From assembly GCA_903813345.2 (NCBI GenBank), contig CAIIXF020000001.1:35125366-35189365 (forward strand): 64,000 nt of DNA, written 5' to 3'. This stretch comes from Owenia fusiformis. Taxonomy: Eukaryota; Annelida; Polychaeta; Sabellida; Oweniidae. Below, in pieces: positions 12,301-24,000 of the stretch. The notes beneath the pieces are model-generated. The model made no database searches. It had not been told where the DNA came from and saw nothing but the letters and a program-made list of their open reading frames with translations. Positions within the stretch are counted from its first letter, which is position 1; each line of letters starts with the position of its first letter. A program made the position numbers and the translations under genes.

Positions 12301-13002
12301 TGTTTTTTATATTGCAGAGGTGCAGTACCCCCTGGGGCAAGATTTGACCCTTTTGGCCCCCCACCCCCAGATCTAGTCCCATCAGGGGAACCTCGTGGGG
12401 GACACAGAGTAGGGTAAGTTCATCAGTTCTCAGTAATATGTAATGGGATGCAGAAGAGTACCATAAATATAGTCTCTAGTTTCAGAATCCAATGGTCAAT
12501 CATGATTTGAAAATTGTTTTGTGATAAATAACTTGCTTCAATGAATTGATTATATATTGAACGTTTATCACTTTGTAACCATGTTTTAAAACATTTGTTC
12601 AGCGAAAAACATGAAATATTTAACGAGTTTAAGAATATCAAAAATGACATTTGTATTTGAGATTCTGTGTCCAAAATGTTGACAAATCCATTGTTTCACC
12701 AGCACATCTAACAAATTAATGTGGCATGTTTATATCAAATGCTAAAAAATACAAGAAATATACAATCATGTTATGTTATCAGAACATTAACATTTTTATA
12801 TCTTTTTTTGAAAGCCCCAGACTTCTTTTAATCAAAATTTTATTCCAATTTACTCTTTTTACCCAACATTTTATTCAGAATTACTAATTCACAGCTCTAA
12901 ATCATGCAAATTTGAATGGTTTCAGAATAAAGTCATATTTTTATTTTCAGGCCTGATAATGACCACCTGCCGCCTCCTGGTTACGATGATATGTTTATGT
13001 GA
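6355..13002 (+). CDS. PSMF1: Proteasome inhibitor/regulator PI31
   Basis: PI31 binds the 20S proteasome (inhibitory in vitro) and acts as an adaptor for proteasome transport and assembly factors. Coding exons: 6355-6489, 10004-10165, 10402-10481, 10774-10956, 11164-11325, 12318-12413, 12951-13002; total 870 nt, 289 aa plus stop (human 271 aa), with every phase consistent. Residues 1-45 include MATVGLEILF and CQDALVCCLHWNLIVNGF, then KKSELLPANW and SITLNVDDYTTDDLSTFE, which form the N-terminal FP domain. From about residue 155 the chain is Pro/Gly/Arg-rich with GRGDLDPL, RGAVPPGARFDPFGPPPP, and the end DHLPPPGYDDMFM, matching the PI31 C-terminal region almost word for word. The last three residues are MFM, where mammals have MYL (HbYX motif). 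AATAAA at 13183-13188 is a likely poly(A) signal. Confidence 0.95.
6560..7453. repeat. Fold-back/MITE-like inverted repeats in PSMF1 intron 1
   Basis: Contains a long hairpin: TCTGGCCCAGTAATCTACTCC-like left arm (about 6839-6860) and GGAGTAGATAACTGGGCCAGA-like right arm (about 6874-6895), with a second pair outside it (TTTTGTAGTAGGATC at about 6709 and GATCCTACTACAAAAG at about 6914). A third inverted pair, AATAGATTCCTTGGTATTTTAGC-like near 7026 and its complement near 7325, surrounds 7130-7270. The 143-codon minus-strand frame over this region follows the repeat and is not taken as a gene. Confidence 0.55.
7454..8564. mobile_element. Long-TIR element with ~140-bp inverted ends (PSMF1 intron 1)
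   Basis: The left end CATTTCACTGTTTTATTGC and right end GCAATAAAACAGTGAAATG are the outer parts of inverted arms of roughly 140 bp that also share ATTCATGTACAAT and AATAAGAAATCAA-type tracts. A 347-bp copy with only the arms lies at 47161-47507. The interior (about 7745-8420) recurs as a separate copy at 53692-54359, and 7620-7745 recurs at 51368-51492. The interior contains TGACGTCA/CREB-like and AATAAA motifs but no long frame. Confidence 0.6.
8565..10003. other. Rest of PSMF1 intron 1
   Basis: No gene seen. The segment 9145-9330 is an inverted, diverged copy of 47920-48150 (shared tracts around GACCTCATATCTATTT and TCAGAATTGCA-type sequence), so part of this intron is dispersed repeat. 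The remainder is AT-rich unique-looking intron up to the acceptor at 10003. Confidence 0.45.
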
Positions 13003-15029
13003 TCTAAAATATGCACCAGCTGACCATTAAGGGACTAATACTATGAGGACTTTCCTATCCAATGTGATCCAGAATCTCTATTATAACTCTAATGAACATG
13101 TAATTGTTTATGTTTCCAATTAGACTCCTTCATTTTGATAGTAAAAGAAGAATGGTTGAAATATTCCTATTCCATATTCTAGAATAAAATGTTATCAAAA
13201 AAAACATTGATAAATTATAAATTATAAAATATTTTGAAATGTTGCCGTTTTATCAGAGTTTTATCTGACGAAAATGCTCAAAAGAAAAAAGATTTGTATT
13301 AACTTGAGCCTATGCTTGTAGAATAAGAATACAAAGAGTACACTAATACTTATTGCGTTGCAGAAATACCTTGTATAAAATACATATTTTTAGTTTGTCA
13401 CGTCTCCAAGTTACTTTTAAGCACTAAAAGTAGAGAAGTTCTGTTATATTTTCATATTTAAAATATGTATATATTTTGTGCAATAAAGAAATTCAGTAAA
13501 ACTAAGTAAATATTTTTGAAAAGCCCGTTATATTGTTATCCCAATATCACTGCTTCCCCATCCAGTTACTTCAACATACTGCAAAGAAACAACATGATGT
13601 CCTTCTGGTTTCTTGATTCACACTTTACAAATAGGTCAAACTAGAAAACAGCAACTCCTCAGAGTAATAAAATGTATTTTATCAAATTACCTTTCATTTT
13701 GAACACAATATGATAGAAATGACAAGGAATTAGTATAGTAACATTGTCTCCTTTTGGCAAAATCTACACCAATGGTGTTACATGATTTGGTATTATAGAT
13801 TCCTTCTTGAGTAGAGGTCCTATGGCCATGATGTGTTAGCCTGAAAAATCTGACCAAAACATGATACTGGTAGACTATTAGCATTATCCTAAAAAGAGTT
13901 CTGGAAAATGGCAGTCATTTTGTATTCAGTCAGTCGGTAGTCTTGAAAATTCCTTAAAATATAGTTATATGGCTTTAAGGCATCAGCACATGAAATCCTA
14001 ACCAAATCTGACAACTGGTATACTTGATTATGAATAATTCTATTTTCCATGAAATATGGTGACCATTTTGAATTAAGCAGCCATCTTGAAACTTTCTTCT
14101 TGAGAAGAGGCCTGTATCCCTCTGGCATCAGCAAATAAAATTGAAAATCTGTCAACTGGTATATGAGTTATCAGAGATTACATTTTTACTAAAAATGGCA
14201 GCATTTTGAGTTCAGTGGCCATCTTGAAAAATCCTTCTTGAGCAATTTACAATTTCTTTTGTTAAGCCCACTCACTAGATCCAATTCTCCCTTGAAGCCT
14301 AGCAACCATCTTGAAAATCCTTCTTTGGCAGAGTCCTATGTCCCCAAGGCATCAGCATTTAAATTTGATTCGAATCCTTTGACTGGTGTTTGAGTTATCA
14401 AAGATTACATTTTTTATGAAAATGGCGGCCATTTGAATTCAGCAACCATCTTGAAAATCTCTTCTCAAACAGAGCTCAAATGACCCTCAAGGATCAACAT
14501 ATGAACTAAATCTTTAATTTTTTCTTACAAATATGGCCATTCTTTTGAATTATTGAGCAGCCGTTTTCAATTTCAATTCCTTTCCTTCCTTCAGCAAATC
14601 TATCTATTTGCTCCAAATCTCTTCCATTTAGGCCAAAACACTTATTTGCTATAGTGAAAGAAGATAAACAATGTATCTTTGTTCCATTTATATGTGTTTA
14701 TTCATTCATAGTATCATAATATTTTTCGCATTATTTGCATAGAAATGTCATATAACAGCTGGGATATAAATAAATCATTAATTTCTTTATAAGCAATCCT
14801 TTTCCTCTTGACATCACTAGTGGTATTTTAAAAGCTATGAGCAATTTCATGAGAGTCACCTGTTTTCATAGCATATAGCAACCATATTGGCATATTAGTA
14901 TCTACATAATGTGCATATAAAGATTTGCTAGTACATTTGGTAATTGTTCAATCCTTTCGACAAAATAGCAGAATTTGTCACAATATCAGCAGAATCTAAA
15001 TCCACACTGTCTTCATATAAAAATAATGT
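13003..15029. other. Convergent intergenic/3' UTR region between PSMF1 and RFC1
   Basis: The first 200-500 bp is the PSMF1 3' UTR (AATAAA at 13183; a second AATAAA near 13482). From 13640 to about 14570 is a degraded tandem array of 120-150-bp units with AATGGCGGCCATTTTGAA, GCAACCATCTTGAAAAT and TTTGAGTTATCAAAGATTA, starting with ACTAGAAAACAGCAACTCC; it belongs to the family best preserved at 43993-45436. TTTATT at 14697-14702 is a possible minus-strand poly(A) signal for RFC1, about 330 bp past its stop. Confidence 0.6.
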
Positions 15030-18000
15030 CTATTTCTTTCCTTTGCCTTTCCCCTTTCCTTTGCCTTTGTCAGTTGTTGCTGACTTCTTAGTGGTTTTTC
15101 CTCCTGGTTTGTTCTTCTGTAAAAGATTTTTTAATATATTATTATGTGAAGAAATTGCAAATGACTTCAAAATTGATTGCTAAATCTTTGTAATATTCCA
15201 AAGTCACAAAATTAAATATAATCAAAATAAGTAGAAATATAGTTGATTAATGGATGACCTTTGTTCTCTGAAATGGCTCTAAATTATTAATACATTAGAC
15301 CAATAAGGCATTATCAAAAAACCTCACCACCTGTCATTTGTTACAGACGTTACATTTGTTACAGTTGTTATTAACTCGGAACCTCAATTAGTTTGGGATA
15401 CATGGGTATATACAGGCTTCATTAATTACCTTCATAAAAGCATCTGCAGTAACCTCCTCTTCCTCATCTTCACCCTGTGTTGCACCTTCCACATCCTCAT
15501 CTCCCTCTAGTTGATCAGTGTTGGCCCCTCCACCTCGTTTCTTCTTCACAGGAGCACCCTCAGTGGAATAGGGTGTAGCGTGTGACTCCTTGTTGTAGGT
15601 GCGGGTGAATGCTGATTTAACCTGGAATAACACCAAAGAAATACATTTTTAATAAATGAGATAATCTGACTATTTTATATGATAAAAGGAAGCCTGGAAT
15701 CCTATACAACAATATTTCATCAGACAATCTGACAATAGCTAATGTGAATTTTACACAGTTTAAAAATTGGGATAGATATTAATTTGGTAACCCAGTATCA
15801 TCCCATATAACCTTCTGATAGTATCATCACAATTTTTTTTAAATTTCATTTTCTTCTAGATCTATATTCCCCTTTTATTGCAGAATTTAGAAGATAAAAG
15901 CTGTACAAGTAATCTGTCTTTAAATAATCACATTTTAAACATCTTACTTTAGTGGCAACTTTGGACATTGGGTTCTGTTCATTTGACCACAGCGTGATAT
16001 CCATGATATTGTCAAAGTCTTCTTTCAGCATGTTGTACTCATCCAGCATATCTATGACCTCTCTGACCCCCTCTGTCTCACTCTCTATTAAAGGCTTTGT
16101 CAGACGGTGTTTCATGTGGGGGAGATATTCCATACTGAGGCCCTCTTTTGCACAAGATACCCTGGAGAAAAGCAGGTAATATTTGGTATTCATGTTTATT
16201 GCATTGATAATGGTCACAACCAAAATTCCATATGAGAGTGTATTAGTGTATAAACTGAATCAATAAGGTTATCCTGAATTGCCAATGTCTTGCCTTAAAG
16301 GATAAGGGCAAGAGTGTAAAATCAAAACTAGGCTTTCCTCATGAGTGTAATTTTATTTTATGAAAACTTTCGAGGATTTTGTTGGTCGGGGGGGGGGATT
16401 TTCATTGTTCAGTACACTATATTGAACACTTAATACTAAGTCAGAAAACAATACATGTTGTTGATGTGTTTATTCTACAATATCAAAACTAAGCTTTCCT
16501 CATAATTCTAATTTTATTTTATGAAAAAAGAAACAATATGGGTGAGGTTAAATCAATGGATTTAATTCTGAGAGCAGATGAAGCTCTCTTTTAAAAGAAG
16601 CAAAACTAAACTATTTGAACAGTGCATCCTTACTTGAGTCTCATATGCGTGCGTAGCTCTTGTAGAATTCTATTTGTCTTGGTTTTTGTTGAGTTTTTGC
16701 CCAGCCAGGAGGGGAAGTTGATCTGACCACAAGAGCCTGACATATACTCCCCAGGTAGAACACTGGCAAACATGGCCTATAATTACATAAATATCAAAAA
16801 TTATATTCATTTGAAATATACTACATATATAACGTTTGCAGTTATTTTCTGGTTTAAATCGATGTCAAGTGTTCTCTGACAGTAAGCCAAAATACAGAGG
16901 TCTATTGCTTTGCTAAGAAAATCCACAAAATCAAGTGTTTTCTATATTTGGTATCATGTATGTTTCTTGGTTGCATTATGATATCACCATTTTTCTGTCT
17001 GTCTTAATTGATACTAATCAGCTATAAAAAAAACCAAACAATTGACCACTCTGATTAGAATTGAGTACATGTATTTAGATTGAGGTAAACATATTAGCAT
17101 TATAAGTATGCTCCTAGAGAAAAACAAACTTGAAAATAAGTTTTGCTTCCCTTTTTCCAACATTAGGGTGGATCTGATGAGTAAGTGGACTTGAAAATGT
17201 AGCTTTTGTTTATGCCCATAACTTATAATTTTGTAGGGGTTCATGACACTTTTCAAATTAAAACCTATATTGAAGGAAATAATGATGAACATTCAAAAAT
17301 GTAATATCCTTCTCTTAATTGTAATTGACCAGTGATTATTAAACAGTTACTAATTTAAAATAATATGATAATTTGGAAGAAAATAGTACAATGGTCTAAA
17401 TCCAACTGCAAATGACGAAAAAAAACTATATAACGGCAATGCCAAGGTGTAGCAAATCAAATCAAATGTCTGTAAGTAGGCAACATTTCTCAAGCATACT
17501 ATATTTGAGAATTATTTTTTGCATAAAATCTATTACCATTATGGATCCCTCTTTTCAAATAAATGGATGAATGAATAGATGGATGGATGGATGGATGGAT
17601 GGATAGATGGATGGATCTATAAATGGATGGATGGATGGATGAATAGATGGATGGATGGATGGATGGATGAATGGACTGATAGATGGATTGATGGATAGAT
17701 GGGTGGACAGATGTATAAACAGATGGATGGATATATAACTTGAATGGATTGGATGGATTGATATATGGATGGATGGACACATGTATAAATGGATGGATGG
17801 ATGGACGATGGATAAATGGATGGATGTATGAATAATGGACAGATGAATGGATGGATGGATGAAATAACTGAGAGACAAATGGATTCCCTAATAAGAATCA
17901 ATATCCTACATTCATAAATAATTAATTATTCAATAAAAAGACCATTCATTATATTATACATACAACTGGCTCAACTCCATGATTCTAGCCTAATAAAGCT

Positions 18001-21000
18001 ATTATTTTATGAACATATGAGGCTTTCATTAAGTCTTAAAACATCAGTAGATAAGCAGTAGAATGAAGACTCTCTTGCTACTAAGGTAAGTTTGAGAAGT
18101 TTGAGAGTCTTGTTTTCAGTGTTCAGGGTTTTATCCTCAAATTTGATCAAAATATGCCAAATATGACTTTTTTCAGTACTATAGGGGCAAGCATATTTAT
18201 CTTAAAAATCCCAAGCAATTGCAGTCAGTCACTTTAATGAGAGGAAGTTCAATGATATTGTTGTAGGTATTGAAATATTTGGTTGCTCCATTCAGAAGCA
18301 TTTGATGAAATATTATTTGTTTCATGGTGAAGTTTTTTTCATGTTAAAGTATTCTATTTGATTGACATCTCAATTCCTATTGCTGTTGTTCATTTATTAA
18401 TTTACTTAATTGTAGCTCTTTCTTTGTGCATACCCTTGTGGTGAATGGCTTCACAACACCAGCCTATATGTTCAACTTCACAGGCCCTGTAGACACTGCT
18501 GATGAACGTAAGATGAATATAATTTCATTATTATGCCAAAATTAAACATGTGCACCAAAGATCAAATTTCTGTGATATCTCAATGTTATAGTCTCCAAAA
18601 TGTGTTTATTTCTAATTCAAAGTTTGTTCTTTGATTTTCGGTGACTGTCAAATGACTTGAAATCAGGCTTGAATATTGTACCTAATAAAAATTAACAACA
18701 ACAAGGCATTAACATGACAAAATGTCACCACCTAGTTGCTCACAATATTATGAGTTCAAACTTAAGTCAGATTTGAATTTCTGAGAACTTGTAAAGTCAA
18801 ATTTGAACTTCTGAAAAGATGTAGATGATTTTGAAAAAAAAATTTGGTCAATTTGAAGCAAGTTGAAAACAGACCTTTTTGACCTTGAGAAGGTCATTAA
18901 AGGTCAAATGTCAAATCTAAAGTCAGATTTGAATTTCTGAGAACATGTAGATGATTTTGAAAAAAAAAATTAGTCAATTTGAAGCAAGTTGAAAACAGAC
19001 CTTTTTGACCTTTTTTGACCTTGAGAAGGTCATTGAAGGTCAAATGTCAAATCTAAAGTCAGATTTGAATTTCTGAGAACACGTAGATGATTTTGAAAAA
19101 AAAATTTAGTCAATTTGAAGCAAGTTGAAAAAAGACCTTTTTGACCTTTTTTGACTTTGAGAAGGTCATTGAAGGTCAAATGTCAAATCTTAAGTCAAAT
19201 CTAAAGTCAGATTTGAATTTCTGAGAACAAGTAGATGATTTTGAAAAAAATTTTTAGTCAATTTGAAGCAAGTTGAAAACAGACCTTTTTGACCTTGAGA
19301 AGGTCATTAAAGGTCAAATGTCAAATCTAAAGTCAGATTTGAATTTCTGAGAACATGTAGATGATTTTGAAAAAAAAATTAGTCAATTTGAAGCAAGTTG
19401 AAAAAAGACCTTTTTGACCTTGAGAAGGTCATTGAAGGTCAAATGTCAAATCTAAAGTCAGATTTGAATTTCTGAGAACATGTAGATGATTTTGAAAAAA
19501 AAAATTAGTCAATTTGAAGCAAGTTGAAAAAAGACCTTTTTGACCTTTTTTGACTTTGAGAAGGTCATTGAAGGTCAAATGTCAAATCTTAAGTCAAATC
19601 TAAAGTCAGATTTGAATTTCTGAGAACACGTAGATGATTTTGAAATTTTTTTTTAGTCAATTTGAAGCAAGTTGAAAACAGACCTTGTTGACCTTTTTTG
19701 ACCTCGAGAAGGTCATTGAAGGTCAAATGTCAAATCTTAAGTCAGATTTGAATTTCTGAGAACACGTAGATCATTTTGAAAAAAAAATTTAGTCAATTTG
19801 AAGCAAGTTGAAAACAGACCTTTTTGACCTTTTTTGACCTTGAGAAGGTCATTGAAGGTCAAATGTCAAATCTAAAGTCAGATTTGAAATTCTGAGAACA
19901 TGTAGATGATTTTGAAAAAAAATTTAGTCAATTTGAAGCAAGTTGAAAAAATACCTTTTTGACCTTTTTTGACTTTGAGAAGGTCATTGAAGGTCAAATG
20001 TCAAATCTTAAGTCAAATCTAAAGTCAGATTTAAGATTCTGAGAACACGTAGATGATTTTGAAATTTTTTTTTAGTCAATTTGAAGCAAGTTGAAAACAG
20101 ACCTTTTTGACCTTTTTTGACCTTAAGAAGGTCATTGAAGGTCAAATGTCAAATCTCAAGTCAAATCTTAAGTCAAATTTGAATTTCTGAGAACACGTAG
20201 ATGATTTTGAAAAAAAAATTTAGTCAATTTGAAGCAAGTTGAAAACAGACCTTTTTGACCTTTTTTGACCTTGAGAAGGTCATTGAAGGTCAAATGTCAA
20301 ATCTAAAGTCAGATTTGAAGGTCAAATGTCAAATCTAAAGTCAGATTTGAATTTCTGAGAACATGTAGATGATTTTGAAAAAAATTTAGTCAATGTGAAG
20401 CAAGTTGAAAAAAGACCTTTTTGACCTTGAGAAGGTCATTGAAGGTCAAATGTCAAATCTAAAGTCAGATTTGAACTTCTGAGAACATGTAGATGATTTA
20501 GAAAAAAATTGAAGTTAGTCTAAACAGTATTTGTTAAGTTATAGGAAGTTGTAAGAAATTGTTACAGACGCCGGACGCCAACCGCCGGACGCCAACCGCC
20601 GGACGCCAACCGCCGGACGCCAACCACCAACCGCCGGACGCCAACCGCCGTCGCAAAAAAACGGAGACCATAACAATATGTCACCACTTTTGGTGGTGAC
20701 ATAAAAAAACGGAGACCATAACAATATGTCACCACTTTTGGTGGTGACATAAAAAAACGGAGACCATAACAATATGTCACCACTTTTGGTGGTGACATAA
20801 TAAAAATGGACAACTTGTATTATACAGGAGCTGAATGCAAGACTATTGCAATGATGGTCTGTGATGTATTCCAGGTGATTGCTGGAGTACTAGCTTAGAG
20901 AGTATGAATGCAGTGACCAAGACATGTGTAGGAACACTCATAAAGACCAAAGAATTTCGCAGTTATTTAGACCTGGATGTTTGTGAATTGTAAGTCACAA

Positions 21001-24000
21001 CCAGAACAACGGCTTTTAAGTAGCCACCTATACAATTTTTGAAAAATCGCACATATGTACTTGTAAAATAACACACATAAAAATGGTGGCCATTTTTCAA
21101 AATTTTCCACTACTCCCCAAAGTTTTATTAGACAATGTGCCATGCTTAGAGTATTCACATATCAAATATGAACAAAATCGCTCCACTTCTTTTCGAGTTA
21201 TAGTAAAAAATGTAAAAATGACGGCCATTTTTTAAAATGGCCGCCTACTATCCGAAGTGTCATGAGACAGTGTGCAAGGCTCATGAGTATTCATATATCA
21301 AATATGAACAAAATCGCTTCACTACTTTTCAAGTTATAGTAAAAAAACGGTGGCCATTTTCAAAATGGCCGCCTACTACCAAAAGTGTCATTAGACAGTG
21401 CGCCATGCTTATAGTATTCACATATAAAATATGAAACATACCAAATATGAACAAAATCGCTAAACTACTTTTCAAGTTGTTTTCTTTGGGATAATAACAT
21501 TTCAAATACCAGAGCATTTGTTAACAGTTTTTGCCATTTTACTTAATTAATCTACAATCTTTGGTGTTCACCTTGACAAAGATAGTGAACCTAGACTAAT
21601 TATACTCATTTTAATGTGCAGGGTGGTCCAAAAAATCATTAACACTTCTGATACGTACCATTTTCTATTAATAGGTAAATTTCACAATTTGTTTTCATAG
21701 AACTGTCTTACAAACATTCATGTTGGACGGGGTTATTACCAAACTCAAGGTGAGAATATCCAAAGCAGATTAAGCACCAAGCAGCTCGAATGCTCATCAA
21801 ATAGTTGTATATTAGAAAAAAGTACATCACACAAAACTTAAATGTTTGTAAGACAGTTATATGAAAAAAATTGTGAATAATTTTTTGGACCACCCTGTAG
21901 ATTTGCCTTACTTGATCAAATTTTGTCAGAGGTAGGTAGAGCCATTAAAGTGAGAAATTCCATCATATATCCGTCACTCTGGGTATTACAGAGGTCTAAT
22001 CCAATAAACCAGCGCAGCTTAATAATCATAATGATCAGAGGAACATAAGCACAAATATGAACTACCTTGTCACTGTAACAACGATTTGTCCTTTTTTCAG
22101 ATTCACATTCATGAATTTTTTTTATGAAAACTAGAAAAACAGCAACTCCACAGAGTAGCAAATCCCACCGAACAAAACATGTTTTGATAAATAGCGGCCA
22201 TATAAAATCTGAGCCAAATCCATCTACTGGTATTTGAATTATCAAAGATCATGATTTTATGAAACATGATTGCCATTTTGAAATTCAGCTGTCATCTTTA
22301 GATTTCTCAAGGTATCAGCATATACAATTTAATACAAATCCGTCAACTGGTACTTGAGTTATCAAGGATTACATGTTTAATGAAAAATGGCGGAGATTTC
22401 AATAAATAGCAGCCACCTTGAAAATTTCTTCTCAAGCAGAGCTCCTTTATCTCTAGGCATCAGTATATAAAATTTGAAGTAAATCTGGCCAATGGTATTT
22501 GAGTTATCAAAGATTACCCTTTTTATGAAATATGGCAGCCATTTTGAAATTCAGCTGACACCTTTGAAATTTCTTCTGAAGCAGATCTCCTTTTTCTCTA
22601 AACATCAGCATATAAAATTTGGAACCAAATCCATCCACTGGTATTTGAGTTATCAATGATTATGTTTTTTTACGAAAAATGGGGGGCCATTTTGAAATTC
22701 AGTGGCCATCTTGAAAAATGTCTTCTTGAGCAGAACTTCTTTGTCTCTAGGCATCAGCATATAAAATTTGAACCAAATCCGTCAACTGGTATTTGAGTTA
22801 TCAAAGGTTACGTTCTTTGAATAAAAACGGCAGCCATTTTGAAATTTGGCTGCCATCTTGAAAATCCCTTCCAGAGCAGAGCTCCTATATCCCTAGGCAT
22901 CAGCATGTTAAATTTGAACCAAATCCATTCAATGGTATTTGAGTTATCAAAGGTAATGTTTTTTTTCACGAAAATGGCAGCCATTTTAAAATATGGTGGC
23001 CATCTTGAAATTGTTTTCTTGAGCAAGGCTCCTTTGTACCCAGGCAACAGCATATAAAATTTGAACCAAATCCATCCACTAGTATTTGAGTTATCAAAGA
23101 TTAAATTTTTTCTGAAAAATGGCCTCCATTTTGAATTAAGTGGCCATCTTGAAAATTTCTTCTCGAGCAGAGGTCCTACACCCATAAGGGATAAGAAACC
23201 TATAAAATTTGAATGAAATCTGTAAACCGGTATTTGAGTTATTGCTCAGCACACAAACGGACGGAAGGACGGCTTTTCTATATCTCTCTCCAACTTCGTT
23301 CGGTGGAATAATTATATTTTCTGTGAACATCTAAAATCAATTTGTCTAATTTGGTGATTGCTATAGCAGCTTTGTATTTCAGCACCAAGAAAACTGTATT
23401 AATGGTTGAGACATGTCTTGTCAAAGAGTTTGTGAAGGTAACAAACTGCTCTCTTAAAATCATAAAGAATATGATTGGGATTTTTGATGAAGGGAAGTCA
23501 ATGGCACAGCAAGATGTGGAGTATAAGTTCTGCGATGGACCAGCACCAAACCTTATGATGCAATAAGAAAAATGTGAAACAGGACAGACTCATCAAATCC
23601 ATAATGAGACTCTTAATATTGACTGAGACATCCTAGCATACATGTAATTTGAAAAAATACAAAATACAAGAACACAAATGTGTACAACATGTCCCCACTG
23701 ATGGGTGATCCTGCCTATAAACTGCAAATTTTTCATCCTGAATGCCTAACACTAATCAGTTGAAAAGACAAGATTTTAAGAGAAAAATCAGTTCCAAGAT
23801 TTTCATCCTAAGAGTCATTCCTGAAAAAGATGGGTATCGATATGGCAAACTTTTTGAACACACATTTCTCTTAAACCAGTCATCAAAAAATTCTGAAAAT
23901 TTTACACATTGTCAATTTAATGGTCATCTTTTGAAGGGTAACAATACAATTGAAAATATATATATATATAATTTCATCTATATTGTTTTAGAAAACACAT

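Noticed and set aside
17499-17901. Three overlapping minus-strand frames rich in HPSIHPSIH
   Set aside because: They are all frames of the (GGAT)n microsatellite; a 4-bp repeat keeps every frame open.
22808-23185. 125-codon minus-strand frame ([12 protein letters not shown] repeats)
   Set aside because: Translation of the AATGGCxGCCATTTTGAA tandem units; the same peptide appears at every array of the family.
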